Assembly: GCA_041685045.1 (NCBI GenBank)
Contig: JAWLGP010000012.1
Location: 62,001 to 126,000, forward strand
Source: Thiohalomonas sp041685045
Lineage (GTDB): Bacteria > Pseudomonadota > Gammaproteobacteria > Thiohalomonadales > Thiohalomonadaceae
DNA length: 64,000 nucleotides
Direction of reading: 5' to 3'
Shown: piece after piece, positions 18,069 to 28,840 of the stretch
How the letters are laid out: the number at the start of each line of letters is the position of its first letter
Numbering within the stretch: the stretch's first letter is position 1
Position numbers and translations under genes: made by a program
Notes under the pieces: model-generated
The model's input: only the letters and a program-made list of their open reading frames with translations
What the model was told of the DNA's origin: nothing
Databases searched by the model: none

Positions 18069-19337
18069 TCAAACCATGCACTTGCCGTGTTCGATGTGAT
18101 ACTCGAACTCTTCGCGGAAGTGTTTCAGGAAGCTCTGCACCGGCATCGCCGCGGCATCACCCAGCGCGCAAATGGTGCGCCCCATGATGTTGCCGGCTAC
18201 GTTGTCCAGCTTTTCGAGGTCCTCGAGTCGACCTTCGCCGTGCTCGATGCGATGCACCATGCGCGACAGCCAACCGGTGCCTTCACGACAGGGGGTGCAC
18301 TGCCCGCAGGACTCCTCGTAATAGAAGTGGGAGAGGCGCGCCAGCACCTTGACCATGCAGGTGGTCTCATCCATCACGATGACCGAACCGGCACCGAGCA
18401 TGGAACCGGCCTTGGCGATGGAGTCGTAATCCATGGTCATGCCCATGGCCACATCGGCCGGCAACACCGGGGTCGAACTGCCTCCCGGGATGACCGCCTT
18501 TAGCTTGCGCCCCTTCCAGACGCCGCCGGCCATCTCCAGCAGCTCGGCAAACGGCATCCCCATCGGCACCTCGAAATTGCCCGGGTTCTCAACATGACCG
18601 GAAACGCAGAACAGCTTGTGGCCGCCATTGTTGGGCTTGCCCAGATTCAGGAACCATTCGCCGCCATTGGCCAGGATGACGGGTACCGAAGCCAGCGACT
18701 CGGTGTTGTTGATGGTGGTCGGCCGACCGTAGAGGCCGTAGCTGGCCGGGAAAGGCGGCTTGAAGCGCGGCTGCCCCTTCTTGCCCTCGATCGACTCGAG
18801 CAGCGCGGTCTCTTCGCCGCAGATGTAGGCACCGGCGCCGAGGTGCGCCTCGATGTCGAATTCAAAACCGCTGCCGAGGATGTTACTGCCCAGCAGGCCG
18901 GCCGCCCGCGCCTCCTCCAGTGCGCGCTGGAAGCGTTCATACGGCTCCCAGAATTCACCGCGGATATAGTTGTAACCGCGGCTGGCACCGAACACGTAGC
19001 CGGCGATGGCCATACCCTCGATCAGCTGGTGCGGGTTGTAGCGCAGGATGTCGCGGTCCTTGCAGGTCCCCGGCTCGCCCTCATCCGAGTTGCAGACCAC
19101 ATATTTCTGACCCGGCACACCGCGCGGCATGAAGCTCCACTTGAGCCCGGTCGGGAAGCCGGCGCCGCCACGTCCACGCAGGGCGGAGGTCTTCAGCTCG
19201 GCGATGATGTCGTCGGGCGAGACCTTCTCCTTCAGGATCTTCTCCAGGACCTGGTACCCGCCGGCGCTGCGATAGGTCTCCAGCGTCCAGGGTTTGTCCA
19301 GGTGCAGGGTGCGGAAGCAGACTTGGTTAGTGTTCAT
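18069..19337 (-). CDS. nuoF: NADH-quinone oxidoreductase subunit F
   Basis: NADH-binding subunit with FMN and cluster N3, the electron entry point of complex I. It has 422 residues from the ATG of MNTNQVCFRTLHLDKPW, which overlaps the nuoE stop by 4 nt (ATGA coupling). GRGGAGFPTGLKWSFMP binds NADH, GAGAYICGEETALLESIEG binds FMN, and ESCGQCTPCREGTGW plus a distal Cys ligate the [4Fe-4S] cluster. Confidence 0.98.
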   Translation of the reverse strand: MNTNQVCFRTLHLDKPWTLETYRSAGGYQVLEKILKEKVSPDDIIAELKTSALRGRGGAGFPTGLKWSFMPRGVPGQKYVVCNSDEGEPGTCKDRDILRYNPHQLIEGMAIAGYVFGASRGYNYIRGEFWEPYERFQRALEEARAAGLLGSNILGSGFEFDIEAHLGAGAYICGEETALLESIEGKKGQPRFKPPFPASYGLYGRPTTINNTESLASVPVILANGGEWFLNLGKPNNGGHKLFCVSGHVENPGNFEVPMGMPFAELLEMAGGVWKGRKLKAVIPGGSSTPVLPADVAMGMTMDYDSIAKAGSMLGAGSVIVMDETTCMVKVLARLSHFYYEESCGQCTPCREGTGWLSRMVHRIEHGEGRLEDLEKLDNVAGNIMGRTICALGDAAAMPVQSFLKHFREEFEYHIEHGKCMV

Positions 19338-19831
19338 TCCAGACCGTCCAGCAGCGCGTCGAGCGTTTCGGGCGTGAGCTTCTCGTGATACGCCCGGCCG
19401 AGTTGGAGCACCGGTGCGTTCACGCAGGCACCCAGGCACTCCACCTCCTTCAAGGTGAACTTACCGTCGGGCGTGGTCTCCCCCAGCTTGATGCCCAGCC
19501 GCTTCTCCAGATGTGCAACCACCTCGTCTGAGCCGCGCAGCAGGCAGGAGATATTGGTGCAGACACAAAGCTTGTGGCGGCCGACCGCCTCCAGTTCATA
19601 CATCGAATAGAAGGTCGCGACCTCGTAAACGGCGACCGGTGCCATGTCGAGGTAGGCGGCGATGGCATCCATCAGTTCGGTGGTGAGATAGCCGCCGTTC
19701 TGATCCTGGGCGACGCGCAATGCTGCCATCACCGCCGACTGCTTCTGGTCTGCCGGATACTTGGCGACCCACTGGTCGATCTCTGCCCGGGATTCGGGCG
19801 TCAGCAGTTCGATGTCACCCTGCTTCGGCAT
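19334..19831 (-). CDS. nuoE: NADH-quinone oxidoreductase subunit E
   Basis: Thioredoxin-like [2Fe-2S] protein (cluster N1a) attached to NuoF. It has 165 residues. The four ligands lie in CVCTNISCLL and ECLGACVNAPV, with the usual KFTLKEVE between them. It overlaps nuoF by 4 nt and nuoD by 1 nt, so nuoD-nuoE-nuoF are probably translationally coupled. Confidence 0.97.
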   Translation of the reverse strand: MPKQGDIELLTPESRAEIDQWVAKYPADQKQSAVMAALRVAQDQNGGYLTTELMDAIAAYLDMAPVAVYEVATFYSMYELEAVGRHKLCVCTNISCLLRGSDEVVAHLEKRLGIKLGETTPDGKFTLKEVECLGACVNAPVLQLGRAYHEKLTPETLDALLDGLE

Positions 19832-21084
19832 CAGCGGTCAATCTCCCCAAAAACGATGTCCTGCGTCCCGATGACGGCCACCACGTCGGCGATCATGTGG
19901 CCGCGCACCATCTCGTCGAGTCCGGCGATATGGGCGAAACCGGGCGCGCGGATTTTGAGTCGGTATGGCTTGTTGGCACCATCGGACACCATGTAGATGC
20001 CGAACTCGCCTTTCGGATGTTCGATGGCCGCATAGGCCTCACCCTCGGGCAGGCTGATGCCCTCGGAGAACAGCTTGAAGTGGTGGATGAGCGACTCCAT
20101 ATCGGCCTTCATCGCCGTACGGGAAGGCGGCGTAACCTTGTGGTCATCGGCCATCACCGGGCCGGCATTGCTGCGCAGCCACTCCACGCACTGCTTGATG
20201 ATGCGGTTGGACTGACGCATCTCTTCCATGCGCACCAGGTAACGGTCGTAACAGTCGCCGTTGACGCCGACCGGGATGTCGAACTCCAGGCGGTCGTAGA
20301 CCTCATAGGGCTGCTTCTTGCGCAGATCCCACGCGATACCGGAGCCGCGCAGCATCGGACCGGTGAAACCGAGTTGCAGCGCCCGTTCCGGGGTCACCAC
20401 GCCAATGTCCACCGTGCGCTGTTTCCAGATGCGGTTATCGGTCAGCAGCGTTTCGTACTCGTCCACCAGCGCAGGGAAGCGGTTGGTGAAGTCCTCGATG
20501 AAGTCGAGCATCGAACCCTGACGATTTGCATTCAGGCGCTCGACCTCTTTCGCGTCGTGCCACCTGGAAGGCTCGTAATGCGGCATGACGTCCGGCAGGT
20601 CGCGATAGACGCCGCCCGGACGATAGTAGGCCGCGTGCAGGCGGGCACCGGAGACCGCCTCGTAGCAGTCCATGAGATCTTCACGCTCACGGAACGCATA
20701 CAGGAATATGGTCATCGCACCCACGTCGAGGGCGTGCGAGCCGAGCCACAGCAGGTGGTTCAGAATGCGGGTAATCTCGTCGAACATCACCCGGATGTAC
20801 TGGGCGCGCAACGGCACCTCAATGCCGGCCAGCTTTTCGATGGCCATGCAGTAGGCGTGCTCGTTGCACATCATGGAGACGTAATCGAGACGATCCATGT
20901 AGGGCAGTGCCTGCACGTAATGCTTCGCCTCGGCCAGCTTCTCGGTGGCACGATGCAGCAGGCCAATGTGCGGGTCGGCGCGTTCCACGACCTCGCCATC
21001 CAGCTCCAGCACCAGGCGCAGGACCCCGTGGGCCGCCGGGTGCTGCGGTCCGAAATTCATTGTGTAGTTGCGGATCTCAGGCAC
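19831..21084 (-). CDS. nuoD: NADH-quinone oxidoreductase subunit D
   Basis: 49-kDa subunit that forms the quinone site with NuoB. It has 417 residues. NFGPQHPAAHGVLRLVLELD includes the quinone-contacting His; GLLHRATEKL and SMMCNEHAYCMAIEKL follow. The C-terminus ends DIVFGEIDR, as is typical. It overlaps nuoC by 8 nt; unlike E. coli, where C and D are fused, the two genes are separate. Confidence 0.98.
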   Translation of the reverse strand: MPEIRNYTMNFGPQHPAAHGVLRLVLELDGEVVERADPHIGLLHRATEKLAEAKHYVQALPYMDRLDYVSMMCNEHAYCMAIEKLAGIEVPLRAQYIRVMFDEITRILNHLLWLGSHALDVGAMTIFLYAFREREDLMDCYEAVSGARLHAAYYRPGGVYRDLPDVMPHYEPSRWHDAKEVERLNANRQGSMLDFIEDFTNRFPALVDEYETLLTDNRIWKQRTVDIGVVTPERALQLGFTGPMLRGSGIAWDLRKKQPYEVYDRLEFDIPVGVNGDCYDRYLVRMEEMRQSNRIIKQCVEWLRSNAGPVMADDHKVTPPSRTAMKADMESLIHHFKLFSEGISLPEGEAYAAIEHPKGEFGIYMVSDGANKPYRLKIRAPGFAHIAGLDEMVRGHMIADVVAVIGTQDIVFGEIDR

Positions 21085-21757
21085 CGCTGCCCTCCCCCTT
21101 CACGGCTTCGTCGTAGCGGTGGTCATCGCGAATGATGCGCGGGACCAGATCGCGGGGTTCGATGCTGACCGGCTGATAGACGACGCGACCCTTTTCAGGG
21201 TCATAGCGCATCTCGACATTGCCGATAAGCGGAAAGTCCTTGCGGAACGGGTGGCCGACAAACCCGTAGTCGGTCAGGATGCGGCGCAGGTCCGGGTGGC
21301 CCTCGAACACGATGCCAAAAAGGTCGAACGCCTCACGCTCGTACCAGTTCGCCCCGTTCCAGATATCGATGACCGACGGGACGATCGGCAGTGCGTCATC
21401 GGGGGCGAAGGTGCGCAGCCGGATCCGGTGGTTGTTGGCCGTGGAGAGCAAATGGTACGCCACCGCAAAGCGCGGCTTGCTCCAGGTCCGACGATTGTGC
21501 GCGGCCTCGGCGGGGGCCGCGAGGTGGTATTCGCGATCCTCGCTGCCCTGGCCATAGGTGGAGTAGTCCACCCCGCAGAGATCGATGAGCTGCTCGAAGC
21601 CGAATTCCGGCTCGTCGCGCAGCCTGGCACAGACCGCCTTCAGCGCGTTCACCGGGACTTCGACGGTCAGTTCGCCATGGGCTACCGCCGTCTCCACTCC
21701 GAAACCGGCAAAGCACGTCTGAATCCCGCTCGCCAGTTGCTGGTAGTAGTCGGACAT
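21077..21757 (-). CDS. nuoC: NADH-quinone oxidoreductase subunit C
   Basis: 30-kDa peripheral-arm subunit that supports the NuoD/NuoB interface. It has 226 residues. The signature ANWYEREAFDLFGIVFEGHP is intact, followed by LRRILTDYGFVGHPFRKDFPL. It lies 17 nt after nuoB and overlaps nuoD. Confidence 0.97.
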   Translation of the reverse strand: MSDYYQQLASGIQTCFAGFGVETAVAHGELTVEVPVNALKAVCARLRDEPEFGFEQLIDLCGVDYSTYGQGSEDREYHLAAPAEAAHNRRTWSKPRFAVAYHLLSTANNHRIRLRTFAPDDALPIVPSVIDIWNGANWYEREAFDLFGIVFEGHPDLRRILTDYGFVGHPFRKDFPLIGNVEMRYDPEKGRVVYQPVSIEPRDLVPRIIRDDHRYDEAVKGEGSGA

Positions 21758-21774
21758 GGTGATTCGTTCTCTTC

Positions 21775-22251
21775 TCAGCGCGCGATGGTGTTGGTGCGCC
21801 GGATCTTGTTCTGCAATTGCAGAATGCCGTAGAGCAGAGCCTCCGCCGTCGGCGGACAGCCCGGCACGTAGATATCGACCGGCACGATGCGGTCACAACC
21901 ACGCACCACCGAATAGGAGTAGTGGTAGTAGCCACCGCCGTTGGCACAGGAGCCCATTGAAATGACCCAGCGAGGCTCGGCCATCTGGTCGTAGACCTTG
22001 CGTAGCGCCGGCGCCATCTTGTTGCACAGCGTCCCGGCCACGATCATCACATCGGACTGGCGGGGGCTAGGACGAAACAGGATGCCGAAGCGGTCGAGGT
22101 CGTAACGCGAGGCGCCGGCATGCATCATCTCCACCGCACAGCAGGCCAAGCCGAAGGTCATCGGCCACATGGAGCCGGTACGCGCCCAGTTGATCAGCTT
22201 GTCGGCGGAAGTGGTGACGAACCCCTTCTCGAGGATGCCTTCTACTCCCAT
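21775..22251 (-). CDS. nuoB: NADH-quinone oxidoreductase subunit B
   Basis: Carries cluster N2, the last Fe-S centre before quinone. It has 158 residues from the ATG of MGVEGILEKGFVTTSADKL. Ligands are in GLACCAVEMMHAG, ISMGSCANGGGYY and YVPGCPPTAEALL. The start lies inside the end of nuoA (10-nt overlap); an earlier in-frame ATG at 22272 is not conserved. Confidence 0.98.
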   Translation of the reverse strand: MGVEGILEKGFVTTSADKLINWARTGSMWPMTFGLACCAVEMMHAGASRYDLDRFGILFRPSPRQSDVMIVAGTLCNKMAPALRKVYDQMAEPRWVISMGSCANGGGYYHYSYSVVRGCDRIVPVDIYVPGCPPTAEALLYGILQLQNKIRRTNTIAR

Positions 22252-22598
22252 TGCAGGGCCCCTTTCTTCCACTCGTAGATGAAACCGATAACCAGAATGC
22301 CGAGAAACAGCATCATGGCGAGGAATCCGAACAGCCCGATATCCTGCAGCACAATGGCCCAGGGAAACAGGAAGGCGATTTCGAGATCGAAGATGATGAA
22401 CAGGATGGCGACGAGGTAGTAGCGCACGTCGAACTTCATGCGCGAATCCTCGAAGGCCTCAAAGCCGCACTCGTACGGCGACAGCTTGGCAGCGTCCGGT
22501 CTACGCGGCGCGAGAATGAATCCCATCGCCATCATCACGCCACCGAACAGCACGCCGACGATAATGAAGACCAGAATGGGCAGATAGTTTTCCAGCAT
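22242..22598 (-). CDS. nuoA: NADH-quinone oxidoreductase subunit A
   Basis: Small three-helix membrane subunit of complex I and first gene of the nuo operon. It has 118 residues. The conserved loop KLSPYECGFEAFEDSRMKFD contains the Cys used for conformational labelling in homologs; VRYYLVAILFIIFDLEIAFL is the second helix. A sigma70 promoter lies about 75-105 nt upstream. Confidence 0.98.
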   Translation of the reverse strand: MLENYLPILVFIIVGVLFGGVMMAMGFILAPRRPDAAKLSPYECGFEAFEDSRMKFDVRYYLVAILFIIFDLEIAFLFPWAIVLQDIGLFGFLAMMLFLGILVIGFIYEWKKGALQWE

Positions 22599-22672
22599 GT
22601 GGCAGCCTCATCCCCCGTACGGCCCCCACAAGGGACCGCCTCACCTGTGCATTCACGAAACAACAGCGACCG

Positions 22673-22702
22673 AGTCTAGGCCAGCGCCAAAAACAGTGTC
22701 AA
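22673..22702 (-). promoter_or_regulatory. nuoA: Sigma70 promoter of the nuo operon
   Basis: On the minus strand a perfect TTGACA is followed after 18 nt by TAGACT. The start site would be about 65-70 nt before nuoA. No second equally good promoter was seen in the upstream gap. Confidence 0.75.
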
Positions 22703-23115
22703 CACACAATGTCCACGATTGTGCTTATAATTCAGAAAGTTAAATGTATGACACTGCATTCCGCAGACGTGCTGAAACGGCCCCCGTGCCCCAACACGAG
22801 AGACTCATTTCGTTTTGCTTCGTCGTACGGCAGATAGGCAAAGCGGCAGGCCAACGGCACTGCCCGGTCCTTTCGTTATTATCTCTATTCACTTCCTGTC
22901 GAACGCCCCGGGTGTAGAGGCGCTTTGGGCCGAAACCCTGTCCTTTATTTTGCTTTCTTATATTGTTCCCGATGCGCAGGCGCCCCGGCCTGCTTCACTT
23001 CAACCGGTCCCAGACCGCTTCGCCCGGAGCGAAGCGGGACGCACTTCAGTGCGCCCGCAGGGTGCGCGCCATGGATGGCGGCGCATCAACCGGCACGGGC
23101 TGTGCCTTTTCAATT
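22703..23115. other. Gap between the nuo promoter and tRNA-Leu
   Basis: This ~410-nt stretch has no convincing gene: open frames in it show no family resemblance and differ in composition from their neighbours. The left part (22700-22760) is AT-rich compared with the rest and may hold upstream regulatory sites for nuo. The right part holds a palindromic repeat described separately. Confidence 0.6.
23015..23087. repeat. REP-like palindrome with GCCATGGATGGC core
   Basis: An inverted pair GCTTCGCCC / GGAGCGAAGC is followed, after a GCCCGCAGGG linker, by a second palindrome TGCGCGCCAT / ATGGCGGCGCA. The same architecture (hairpin, GCCCGAAGGG linker, GCCATGGATGGC hairpin) occurs inverted inside a small HTH gene at 57.45-57.52 kb. 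It is therefore a dispersed repeat rather than a gene. Confidence 0.6.
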
Positions 23116-23200
23116 TGGTGCCGAAGGCCGGACTCGAACCGGCACGGGTTGCCCCACCACCCCCTCAAGATGGCGTGTCTACCAATTCCACCACTTCGGC
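23116..23200 (-). tRNA. tRNA-Leu (anticodon GAG)
   Basis: An 85-nt class II tRNA with long variable arm and encoded CCA. The anticodon stem-loop CCATC-TTGAGGG-GGTGG gives GAG, reading CUC/CUU. The T arm is GGTTCGAGTCC. It lies directly downstream of secG, a conserved linkage (secG-leuU) in gammaproteobacteria. Confidence 0.96.
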
Positions 23201-23210
23201 GTATTCGGAG

Positions 23211-23546
23211 TTACTGCGCGGTCGGAACGTCCTGCGGCCCTGCCGGGGCAGTTGGCATGTCTTCAGGAACCGACTGCTCAACAGGCGGGACTTCGGTCAC
23301 GCTGTTGCGGACGTCATTCTGCCTCGAAAAGGCAGCCAGGGAAATACTCGTCACAAAAAACACGGTCGCCACAACGGCGGTAGCCCGGGTCATGAATGAC
23401 GCGGAGCCGCGAGAACCGAAAACGGTGGCGGATGCGCCCGCGCCGAAGGCCGCCCCCATGTCGGCGCCCTTGCCCTGCTGGAGCAGTACGAGCCCGATCA
23501 CACCGGCAGCGGCGGCGACATGAACAATCAGAAGGACCAGTTCCAT
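23211..23546 (-). CDS. secG: Preprotein translocase subunit SecG
   Basis: Auxiliary two-helix subunit of the SecYEG channel. It has 111 residues. Helix 1 is the N-terminal LVLLIVHVAAAAGVIGLVLL, the loop has the family motif QQGKGADMGAAFGAGASATV followed by FGSRGSASF, and helix 2 is TAVVATVFFVTSISLA. The tail is rich in Pro, Glu and Val. It is 30 nt downstream of tpiA. Confidence 0.96.
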   Translation of the reverse strand: MELVLLIVHVAAAAGVIGLVLLQQGKGADMGAAFGAGASATVFGSRGSASFMTRATAVVATVFFVTSISLAAFSRQNDVRNSVTEVPPVEQSVPEDMPTAPAGPQDVPTAQ

Positions 23547-23576
23547 CGAATCGAGTCAGTCTCAGTTGAGTCTTTA

Positions 23577-24326
23577 TTAACCAGCCTTGCAGATGGCCAG
23601 GAAATCGGTCGCCTTCAGCGATGCACCGCCAATGAGACCACCATCAATGTCCGGCTGTCCAATCAGTTCCGCGGCATTGTCCGGTTTCATCGAGCCACCG
23701 TAAAGGATCTGCAGGGCCTCGGCCACTGCCGCATCCTTGGCCGCCACACGCTGGCGGATAAAGGCATGTACCTGCTGCGCCTGCTCCGGCGTGGCGGTCA
23801 TCCCGGTACCAATGGCCCAGACCGGCTCGTAGGCGATGACCGCGTCGGCAAGGGCAGCTGCCCCCTCCGCGTCCATCACTGCATCCATCTGGCGACCGAC
23901 CACCGACTCGGTTATGCCCTGCTCCCGCTCTTGCAGCGTTTCGCCAACGCAGACGATCGGGATGAGGCCCGCGGCACGGGCGGCTACAAACTTCTTCGCC
24001 ACCACGGCATCATCTTCACCATACAGGGTACGCCGCTCGGAGTGTCCGATAATGACGTACTTGCAGCCGAAATCCTTCAGCATCGAGACAGCCACCTCGC
24101 CGGTGAAGGCGCCGGAGGCTTCATGGCTGACATTCTGCGCCCCCCAGGCGATGGGCGTCCCTTCGAGTTGGGCGGCCACTTCGGGGAGATAGACGAAAGG
24201 GGGGCAGACAGCCACTTCCGCGCTGGCGACATCACCGATACCGGCCTTGAGTCCATCCAGCAGTTCCCGCACGGATGCCAAAGAGCCGTTCATCTTCCAG
24301 TTGCCTGCTACCAGTGTTCGGCGCAT
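23577..24326 (-). CDS. tpiA: Triosephosphate isomerase
   Basis: Interconverts dihydroxyacetone phosphate and glyceraldehyde 3-phosphate. It has 249 residues from the ATG of MRRTLVAGNWKMNG. Catalytic residues are Lys in NWKMNG, His in IIGHSERR and Glu in YEPVWAIGTG; the phosphate loop GGSMKPDN is present. The frame is open 28 codons upstream but that part is not conserved. Confidence 0.98.
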   Translation of the reverse strand: MRRTLVAGNWKMNGSLASVRELLDGLKAGIGDVASAEVAVCPPFVYLPEVAAQLEGTPIAWGAQNVSHEASGAFTGEVAVSMLKDFGCKYVIIGHSERRTLYGEDDAVVAKKFVAARAAGLIPIVCVGETLQEREQGITESVVGRQMDAVMDAEGAAALADAVIAYEPVWAIGTGMTATPEQAQQVHAFIRQRVAAKDAAVAEALQILYGGSMKPDNAAELIGQPDIDGGLIGGASLKATDFLAICKAG

Positions 24327-24395
24327 GGTTCTCCCCTTCGTCAAAGCAGCGCGAAGCTTACCCTCTGATAACCGATAAATCAACGCGGTTGGATG

Positions 24396-24517
24396 TAAAA
24401 CCACGGGCACACGGGGGAAAGCGTTTTAGCCACGCAACGCACAGTGAACGCGGGGGGGACGAACATTTGTCAGGGCGTAGCCCTCCCGTGTACCCGTCCT
24501 CCCCTGTGGCTGCTTTT
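24396..24517. repeat. Inverted pair of CACGGG-type tandem tracts
   Basis: Left tract AAAACCACGGGCACACGGGG and right tract, read on the minus strand, AGCCACAGGGGAGGACGGG then TACACGGGAGGG, are inverted versions of an imperfect repeat with a unit of about 9-10 nt. The spacer is about 55 nt without a gene. It fills the tpiA-glmM gap. A tighter pair of the same family lies between dnaJ and dnaK. Confidence 0.55.
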
Positions 24518-24521
24518 TCCC

Positions 24522-25880
24522 TTAGGCCGACGCCGCCGACTGCGACGGATTCAGTGCTGCCGCAACCGCGTCGGCCAGCTCGCGACAGACCCGGTCGACC
24601 AACTCCAGGTCCTCACCCTCGACCATGACCCGCACCACCGGCTCAGTACCGGAAGGTCGCAACAGCACCCGCCCGGAACCGTCCAAGGCGGCTTCCGCGG
24701 CGCGGACGGAGTCGGCGACCGATGGTGAGGCATTGAGGTCGACACGGCCTTCGGTACGAACGTTAATCATAGTCTGCGGGAATTTCATCATTCCCGCCTT
24801 GAGTTCGTGCAACGGGCGTTCCGAGGCGGCCATCGCCGCCAGTACCTGCAAGGCGGAGACGATGCCATCTCCGGTGCTGGCCATGTCCAGGCAGAGGATA
24901 TGCCCCGAAGACTCTCCGCCCAGCACCCAACCCTTTTCCTGTAGCCGCTCCATGACATAGCGGTCACCCACTTTCGCCCGCTCGAAAGCGATACCCGCGG
25001 CGTTGAGGGCCCGTTCCATCCCCAGGTTGCTCATCAAGGTGCCGACCACCCCTGCCACCGGCTCGGTGCGATGACGCTCTCGGGCAATGATGAACAGCAG
25101 TTCGTCGCCATCGACGACTTCACCCTTGGCATCGATCATGATGACCCGGTCGCCATCCCCGTCCAGCGCAATGCCCGCGTCGGCGCCTTGTTCCAGCACC
25201 GCCCGGCGTAACGCGTCGGGATGCGTCGAACCGCAATCGACATTGATGTTCAGGCCGTCCGGGTTGTTGCCGATGGCGAGGACCTCCGCGCCAAGTTCGC
25301 GGAATACGCTCGGCGCAACGTGGTATCCGGCACCGTTGGCGCAATCCACCACCAGCCGCATGCCTTTGAGCGACAGATGACGCGCAAAGGTGCTCTTGCA
25401 ATATTCGATGTAGCGGCCGGGGGCGTCTCCCACGCGCACGGCCTTGCCGAGCCGGGCCGAATCGACACAGCCCATGGGTTCCTCCATGTGCGCCTCGATG
25501 GCGAGCTCCACGTCGTCCGGCAATTTGGTGCCATCCGCCGAAAAGAACTTGATCCCATTATCCTCAAACGGGTTGTGCGAGGCGGAGATCACGATGCCGG
25601 CACGTGCGCGCAGTGTGCGGGTGAGATAGGCAACGGCCGGGGTAGGCATCGGACCAAGCAGAAGAATATCGAGCCCCGCAGCCGAGAGCCCCGCTTCCAG
25701 GGCGGACTCGAACATGTAGCCGGAGATCCGCGTATCCTTGCCGATCACGACCTTGCCCTTGTCGCCATTGGCCAGGACGCGACCAGCGGCCCATCCGAGC
25801 TTGAGCACGAACTCCGGCGCAATCGGGAACTCGCCAACCTTGCCCCGAATGCCGTCGGTACCGAAATATTTACGCGTCAC
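24522..25880 (-). CDS. glmM: Phosphoglucosamine mutase
   Basis: Converts glucosamine 6-phosphate to glucosamine 1-phosphate for peptidoglycan and LPS synthesis. It has 452 residues. The phosphoserine loop is GIVISASHNPFEDNGIKFF (Ser near 102), the Mg site is LDGDGDRVIM, the sugar loop GGESSGHI and the phosphate-binding LLRPSGTEPVVRVMVEG. It lies about 50 nt after folP on the same strand. Confidence 0.98.
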   Translation of the reverse strand: MTRKYFGTDGIRGKVGEFPIAPEFVLKLGWAAGRVLANGDKGKVVIGKDTRISGYMFESALEAGLSAAGLDILLLGPMPTPAVAYLTRTLRARAGIVISASHNPFEDNGIKFFSADGTKLPDDVELAIEAHMEEPMGCVDSARLGKAVRVGDAPGRYIEYCKSTFARHLSLKGMRLVVDCANGAGYHVAPSVFRELGAEVLAIGNNPDGLNINVDCGSTHPDALRRAVLEQGADAGIALDGDGDRVIMIDAKGEVVDGDELLFIIARERHRTEPVAGVVGTLMSNLGMERALNAAGIAFERAKVGDRYVMERLQEKGWVLGGESSGHILCLDMASTGDGIVSALQVLAAMAASERPLHELKAGMMKFPQTMINVRTEGRVDLNASPSVADSVRAAEAALDGSGRVLLRPSGTEPVVRVMVEGEDLELVDRVCRELADAVAAALNPSQSAASA

Positions 25881-25931
25881 GCGGCCATTCTCCTGTTTGG
25901 GTTCTGACGTCCCGGAGTTAAGTCGGGTTTT

Positions 25932-26801
25932 TCAGCCGGGCAGTTCCGGCGGCCGGATCGCCGCCACGACCTTAAGTGCCTGCACAGTGGGGCCCACGTC
26001 GTGTGCGCGGATCACATTGGCGCCTCCCAGAGCGGCCAACACGGTGGCGGCCACGCTCCCGTGCAGCCGCTCGGCCGCGCTCGCGACGCCGCACAACTGC
26101 CCGAGCATGGACTTTCGCGACAGCCCGACCAGGAGTCCGCCACCCAACCCGCACAGGCGATCCAGCCGCTTCAACAACGCGATATTGTGGTCCAGGTTCT
26201 TGCCGAAACCGAACCCGGGGTCGACCAGCACCTTCTCGCGTGGAATCCCGGCGGCAACACAGGCCTCCACACGAGAGCGGAGAAAGGCCGCAACCTCTTC
26301 GACGACATCCGCGTAATGCGGCTGGGCTTGCATGGTGCGCGGCTCGCCCTGCATGTGCATGATACAGACCGGGACCCCGGCTGCCGCTGCGGTCTCCAAC
26401 GCCCCGGGGGCACGGAGTCCGTACACGTCATTGATCATTCCGGCGCCGGCCTCGACGGCAGCGGCCATCACCGCCGGCTTGCTGGTATCGATCGAGATCG
26501 GCACAGGCAATTCGCTTGCCAGCCGTCGAATCACCGGGATCACCCGCTCCAGCTCTTCCTCGACATCGACCGGCAGCGCCCCCGGCCGGGTCGACTCCCC
26601 GCCGATATCGATGATGGCGGCCCCTTCTGCCACCATGCGCCGCGCCTGCTCCAGTGCCGCATCGAGTTGCAGCCAGCGACCGCCGTCGGAAAACGAGTCC
26701 GGGGTGACATTCAGGATGCCCATCACCTGAGGATGATCGAGGTCGAGCCGTTTGCCGGCACAGTCAAGAGACATCTGTTTTTGCTTTTCCCTTGTGGCCA
26801 T
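25932..26801 (-). CDS. folP: Dihydropteroate synthase
   Basis: Joins p-aminobenzoate to dihydropterin pyrophosphate in folate synthesis; the sulfonamide target. It has 289 residues from the ATG at 26801; an alternative ATG at 26774 (MSLDCAGKRLDL) is equally plausible because neither has a strong ribosome-binding site. Signatures are MGILNVTPDSFSDGGRW, IIDIGGESTRPGA and VDPGFGFGKNLDHNIALLKR. It lies between ftsH and glmM, as in E. coli. Confidence 0.97.
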   Translation of the reverse strand: MATREKQKQMSLDCAGKRLDLDHPQVMGILNVTPDSFSDGGRWLQLDAALEQARRMVAEGAAIIDIGGESTRPGALPVDVEEELERVIPVIRRLASELPVPISIDTSKPAVMAAAVEAGAGMINDVYGLRAPGALETAAAAGVPVCIMHMQGEPRTMQAQPHYADVVEEVAAFLRSRVEACVAAGIPREKVLVDPGFGFGKNLDHNIALLKRLDRLCGLGGGLLVGLSRKSMLGQLCGVASAAERLHGSVAATVLAALGGANVIRAHDVGPTVQALKVVAAIRPPELPG

Positions 26802-26807
26802 AACGCA

Positions 26808-26829
26808 ACGCCCCGCCGAAGCGGGGCGC
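26808..26829 (-). other. Hairpin between ftsH and folP
   Basis: GCCCCGC-TTCG-GCGGGGC forms a very stable stem with a UUCG tetraloop on the minus strand, just after the ftsH stop. No T tract follows, so it is more likely an mRNA-stabilising or processing structure than an intrinsic terminator. Confidence 0.6.
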
Positions 26830-26851
26830 AGGTACTCGTAGCCGATCGGGC

Positions 26852-28771
<1,920 letters not shown>

Positions 28772-28840
28772 GGCTCGCCTCTACCTTTCTTGACTTACGG
28801 CGAAGCGGCACGCCGCCCCGCGGGGGATTAGAGTACCGTA

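Noticed and set aside
22815..23523. Several overlapping open frames covering the tRNA-Leu gene and the nuo upstream gap
   Set aside because: They run through a tRNA gene and a palindromic repeat and have no recognisable domains.
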